NCBI GenBank assembly: GCA_030831445.1
Contig: JAURLB010000192.1
Location: 1 to 7,849 of the forward strand
Direction of reading: 5' to 3'
Length of the DNA: 7,849 nucleotides
From: Candidatus Nanopelagicales bacterium
GTDB taxonomy: Bacteria; Actinomycetota; Actinomycetes; S36-B12; UBA5976
The translations under genes were made by a program, and so were the position numbers. Each line of letters opens with the position of its first letter. Within the stretch, counting starts at the first letter, position 1. Below, piece after piece: positions 5,259 to 7,849 of this stretch. The notes beneath the pieces are model-generated. The model was not told where the DNA came from, did no database searches, and worked only from the letters and a program-made list of their open reading frames with translations.

Positions 5259-6509
5259 GTGCTTTCTATGCTGAAAATTGCGGATTTTCGAAAACTTTGG
5301 ATTGGGCAAAGCATTAGTGTCTTTGGCACACAAATTGTTGGACTCGCATATCCCGTCCTTGCAGTATTGCTATTGGGTGCAACGGAATTCGAAATGGGAA
5401 TTTTGAATGCTGCCGATAACGCAGCTTTTCTCTTCTTCGGTCTGTTTGCAGGAGTTTGGGTAGATAGATGGCGCAAGCGCGATGTAATGATTATCGGTGA
5501 CATTGTGCGATTTATTGCAGTATTGAGTATTCCAATACTGTGGTACATCGACGTGCTTGAGGTGTGGCACCTGATTGCTATTGGCTTCATTATGGGTATC
5601 GCATCTCTTTTCTTTGATGTCGCCTATCAAAGCTATATCCCAATACTTTTCCCAGAAGACAAAATTGCACCTGCTAACTCAGCGCTTGAAACCACAAACC
5701 AGTTAGCGCACTTGGGTGGACCATCAATCGCAGGATTTTTACTTACAATCTTTAAAGCGCCACTATTGATTCTGATTGATGCATTTTCGTTTCTTGGATC
5801 TGCTCTTGCTTTGTCTCTTATCAAAGACGAAGAGACACCAAAACCAAAAGCTGAGCGCCGGGCTGTCAAAATCGAAATTCTTGAGGGTCTACGTTTTGTC
5901 TGGCAGCAAAAATACATTCGAAGTATTTCGTTCACTACGGCTACGTCCAATTTCTTTTCAACACTCGCTTTCACTCTCATACCCCTGCTTTATCTCCGAG
6001 ATCTTGAAATGTCACCAGCAACGTTTGGTATTTTGGGTTCGCTATCAGCAATCGGTGGACTCGTGGGAGCGATGTCAACGACGAAGCTCATCAAATGGTT
6101 CGGTGAAGGACCTGTAATTGCTGGATCTGCACTGACAAGTGGACTATCTGCTTGTTTGATTCCTGTCGCGATCAACTTTTCAGGGATTACTCAAATTACA
6201 TTACTTGCATTCAGTGGAATCATTACAACGTTCACAATCCTCTCCTACAACATCACTCAGGTAAGTGCGCGACAGAGAATTTGTCCACAAGAACTCTTGG
6301 GAAGAATGAATGCATCCATCCGGTTCTTTGTGTGGGGAGTTATGCCTATTGCTGCAATCTTGAGTGGGTTGCTAGGTGAAACGCTAGGGATTATTCCAAC
6401 AATCTGGATTGGATCCATCGGAGTGGTGTTCGCTGCAACTTTCGTCTTGTTCTCACCACTCAGTCGAGAGAAGTACCTGACAAGTCAAATCAAGATATCT
6501 GAGAATTAA
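5259..6509 (+). CDS. Major facilitator superfamily exporter, MFS_3 / EntS-like
   Basis: This 416-residue protein with about 12 membrane helices is probably a proton-driven exporter of small molecules or drugs in the inner membrane. Features of the MFS_3 group (which includes the enterobactin exporter EntS and macrolide-efflux-like proteins) are the opening DFRKLWIGQSIS, the loop 2-3 motif A (Gly65, Asp69, Arg70, Arg74), a YQSYIPILFPEDKIAPANS segment after helix 4, and RQRICPQELLGRMNASIRF near helix 11. The substrate cannot be read from sequence. Two starts are possible, GTG at 5259 and ATG at 5268; neither has a Shine-Dalgarno site. The GTG is preferred because a -10-like TACACT lies at the distance expected for a leaderless mRNA. 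It diverges from the YczE-like operon, and its last 20 bases overlap the end of convergent fcl. Confidence 0.9.
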   Translation: MLSMLKIADFRKLWIGQSISVFGTQIVGLAYPVLAVLLLGATEFEMGILNAADNAAFLFFGLFAGVWVDRWRKRDVMIIGDIVRFIAVLSIPILWYIDVLEVWHLIAIGFIMGIASLFFDVAYQSYIPILFPEDKIAPANSALETTNQLAHLGGPSIAGFLLTIFKAPLLILIDAFSFLGSALALSLIKDEETPKPKAERRAVKIEILEGLRFVWQQKYIRSISFTTATSNFFSTLAFTLIPLLYLRDLEMSPATFGILGSLSAIGGLVGAMSTTKLIKWFGEGPVIAGSALTSGLSACLIPVAINFSGITQITLLAFSGIITTFTILSYNITQVSARQRICPQELLGRMNASIRFFVWGVMPIAAILSGLLGETLGIIPTIWIGSIGVVFAATFVLFSPLSREKYLTSQIKISEN

Positions 6510-7416
6510 ACCAGTCATATGTTTTTTCAAGACCTGGTACGAGTTTTGTTTCTAATGTAAAACGAAGTGATTGCAGCTTTGAAATATCTAGTAACTTTCT
6601 TTTTACCCCATTGGGTTTGTCAGTGTTCCAAGTTACTTCACCTTGATATCCAACAATAGATTGAATTGTATTAGCGAGTTCCTTGATTGACACTTCTTCA
6701 CCAGTACCAATGTTGATTGGTTCTGAACTGTCATAGTGTTCAAGTAGAAATAAACATGCATCTGCTAGATCGTCCACATACATAAACTCTCTCAAAGGAG
6801 ATCCGTCCCCCCATAATTCAACGCTTGATGAGTTGTTTATTTTTGCATCATGAAACTTTCGAATCATCGCAGGGATAACGTGGCTAGTGTTGAGATCAAA
6901 GTTGTCATTTGGTCCATAAAGGTTTGTTGGCAATACTGAAATATATGGAAGTCCGTATTGCTCACGAATTGCCTTTATTTGTTCAATTCCGGCAAGTTTC
7001 GCCATTGCGTATGCATGATTTGTTTGCTCGAGTGCTCCTGTGAGGAGATAACTTTCCTTCATAGGTTGAGGTGCATCCGCTGGATAAATACAGGACGAAC
7101 CTAGAAAAAGAAGTTTCTGAGTGTTGTGTGTAACGGCCGCATCAAGAGTGTTCACCTGGATTTGTAGATTCTCGCTAATGAATTCTGCAGGATAGGTACT
7201 GTTTGCACCAATACCACCAACGCGAGCGGCGGCGAGTAAGACGATGTCTGGCGTGTTTTTACTAAACCAATCGAATACCTGTGAGCGATTCGTGAGATCT
7301 AGTTCATTTCGTTTGGGAGTGAGGATATTTTCAAACCCTTGTGATTGAAGTGCTCTCACAAGTGCACTTCCAACAAGACCAGAAGAACCAGCAACAAAGA
7401 CTTTTTGGTTCTTCAC
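6490..7416 (-). CDS. fcl: GDP-L-fucose synthase (GDP-4-keto-6-deoxy-D-mannose 3,5-epimerase/4-reductase)
   Basis: This 308-residue cytosolic short-chain dehydrogenase/reductase epimerises GDP-4-keto-6-deoxymannose at C3 and C5 and then reduces it with NADPH to GDP-L-fucose, the donor for fucosylation. The nucleotide-binding GSSGLVG motif (10-16) and AAARVGGI (62-69) are present. The catalytic set is Ser107, Cys109, Tyr136, Lys140 and His179, at the same residue numbers as I recall for the E. coli enzyme. Substrate-binding LPTNLYGPNDNFD (162-174) is intact. The start is a GTG at 7416, backed by GGGAG six bases upstream; no nearby ATG competes. It diverges from gmd, which supplies its substrate, across a 70-base gap, and its 3' end overlaps the MFS gene by 20 bases. 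An NAD-dependent epimerase of another sugar is unlikely given these motifs. Confidence 0.95.
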   Translation of the reverse strand: MKNQKVFVAGSSGLVGSALVRALQSQGFENILTPKRNELDLTNRSQVFDWFSKNTPDIVLLAAARVGGIGANSTYPAEFISENLQIQVNTLDAAVTHNTQKLLFLGSSCIYPADAPQPMKESYLLTGALEQTNHAYAMAKLAGIEQIKAIREQYGLPYISVLPTNLYGPNDNFDLNTSHVIPAMIRKFHDAKINNSSSVELWGDGSPLREFMYVDDLADACLFLLEHYDSSEPINIGTGEEVSIKELANTIQSIVGYQGEVTWNTDKPNGVKRKLLDISKLQSLRFTLETKLVPGLEKTYDWFNSQIS

Positions 7417-7486
7417 CTAGCACTCCCAGAAACTCGCTTCATACAGGTCTATTCTTACGCCTGAATTCGTGAATGGAGTGTAAGAG

Positions 7487-7849
7487 ATGAGCAAAGTTGC
7501 CCTCATCACCGGCATCACTGGTCAGGATGGTTCCTATCTTGCAGAGCTCCTCCTTGATAAGGGTTATATCGTTCATGGTTTAGTACGCAGATCGTCATCT
7601 ATCAATACAGATCGCATCGACCATTTACATAACAATCAGGACTTATTGAATAAGCGATTCTTCCTTCACTTTTCTGACTTATCTGACTCCTCATCCCTCA
7701 CGAACATCATAGATCTGGCACAACCTGATGAGATTTATAACCTCGCAGCCCAAAGCCATGTGAGGGTGTCATTCGATATGCCCTACTACACAGGTGAGAT
7801 CACAGGACTCGGTGCAACGAGAATTCTTGAAGTTATTCGGGCAATTACA
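7487..7849 (+). CDS. gmd: GDP-mannose 4,6-dehydratase, 3' end beyond window
   Basis: The first 121 residues of a protein normally near 350 residues are visible and open to the right edge. The enzyme oxidises, dehydrates and re-reduces GDP-D-mannose to GDP-4-keto-6-deoxy-D-mannose, the step before fcl, using bound NADP. The Rossmann motif TGITGQDG (8-15) is followed by [14 protein letters not shown] (34-47), which contacts NADP phosphate, then DLSDSSSL (64-71) and [13 protein letters not shown] (84-96), all hallmark stretches of Gmd. The catalytic Thr/Tyr/Lys residues are beyond the edge or at it. A GGAG site eight bases upstream supports the ATG at 7487. A TATTCT at 7450-7455 could be its -10 box, without a clear -35. 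The divergent neighbour fcl completes the GDP-fucose pathway. Confidence 0.95.
   Translation, partial: MSKVALITGITGQDGSYLAELLLDKGYIVHGLVRRSSSINTDRIDHLHNNQDLLNKRFFLHFSDLSDSSSLTNIIDLAQPDEIYNLAAQSHVRVSFDMPYYTGEITGLGATRILEVIRAIT

Noticed and set aside
5255..5630. Minus-strand open frames of 111 and 86 residues opposite the MFS gene
   Set aside because: Low-complexity, motif-free translations antisense to a well-supported membrane transporter.
5776..6117. 113-residue plus-strand frame inside the MFS gene
   Set aside because: A frame-shifted reading of the transporter; the main frame is continuous and matches the family to its end.
6281..6289. TTGTCCACA, a match to the high-GC actinomycete DnaA box
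   Set aside because: It is a single site inside the conserved RQRICPQELLG coding segment of the MFS gene, explained by codons and by chance.
6510..6538. ACCAG/CTGGT short inverted repeat with a T-run as an MFS terminator
   Set aside because: Only five pairs, the T-run lies in the loop rather than after the stem, and it lies within fcl coding sequence.

Overview
The window is ordinary chromosomal sequence from an actinomycete-type bacterium (Actinomycetota). The evidence is a CrgA cell-division protein, which is essentially confined to that phylum, lying between trpG/pabA plus a PASTA-kinase pknB on one side and a rhomboid protease plus a cyclophilin on the other. The set (cyclophilin, rhomboid, crgA, trpG, pknB, PP2C phosphatase) is, from general knowledge, a block found near the replication origin in Streptomyces and, less completely, in Mycobacterium. 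The DNA is visibly AT-leaning for an actinomycete. Genes are packed with overlaps and very short gaps. A streamlined low-GC lineage such as the freshwater Nanopelagicales (acI) would fit, but that assignment is inference.

Layout. Bases 2-580 (+) hold the 3' part of a PP2C phosphatase (pstP-like). It is followed at once by pknB (629-2314, +), a membrane Ser/Thr kinase with three PASTA domains. trpG/pabA (2311-2943, -) runs head-on into pknB and shares the stop-codon bases. crgA (3009-3266, +) diverges from trpG. A 46-bp gap after crgA holds two DnaA-box-like sites. Then comes a three-gene minus-strand operon, read from right to left: a YczE-like membrane protein (4517-5194), a cytosolic cyclophilin (4011-4520) and a rhomboid protease with a zinc-binding N-terminus (3313-4011). 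Its genes overlap by 4 and 1 bases. A divergent MFS exporter (5259-6509, +) overlaps the end of fcl (6490-7416, -, GDP-L-fucose synthase). Divergent from fcl, the first 121 codons of gmd (7487 to the window edge, +, GDP-mannose 4,6-dehydratase) run off the right end.

How the genes work together. The PP2C/PknB pair is a reversible phosphorylation switch for cell-wall growth and division, and CrgA is a divisome component, so the left half is about envelope growth. TrpG/PabA supplies ammonia for anthranilate or aminodeoxychorismate synthesis. Gmd and Fcl together convert GDP-mannose to GDP-L-fucose and probably open a glycan or polysaccharide region to the right.

I see no wholly new system. The points most worth checking are the collapsed pstP-pknB arrangement without rodA, pbpA and pknA between them, the paired DnaA-like boxes after crgA, the tightly coupled yczE-like/cyclophilin/rhomboid operon, and a possible leaderless start for the MFS gene. 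No intergenic stretch exceeds about 75 bases, and no tRNA, rRNA, CRISPR array or insertion sequence was seen.
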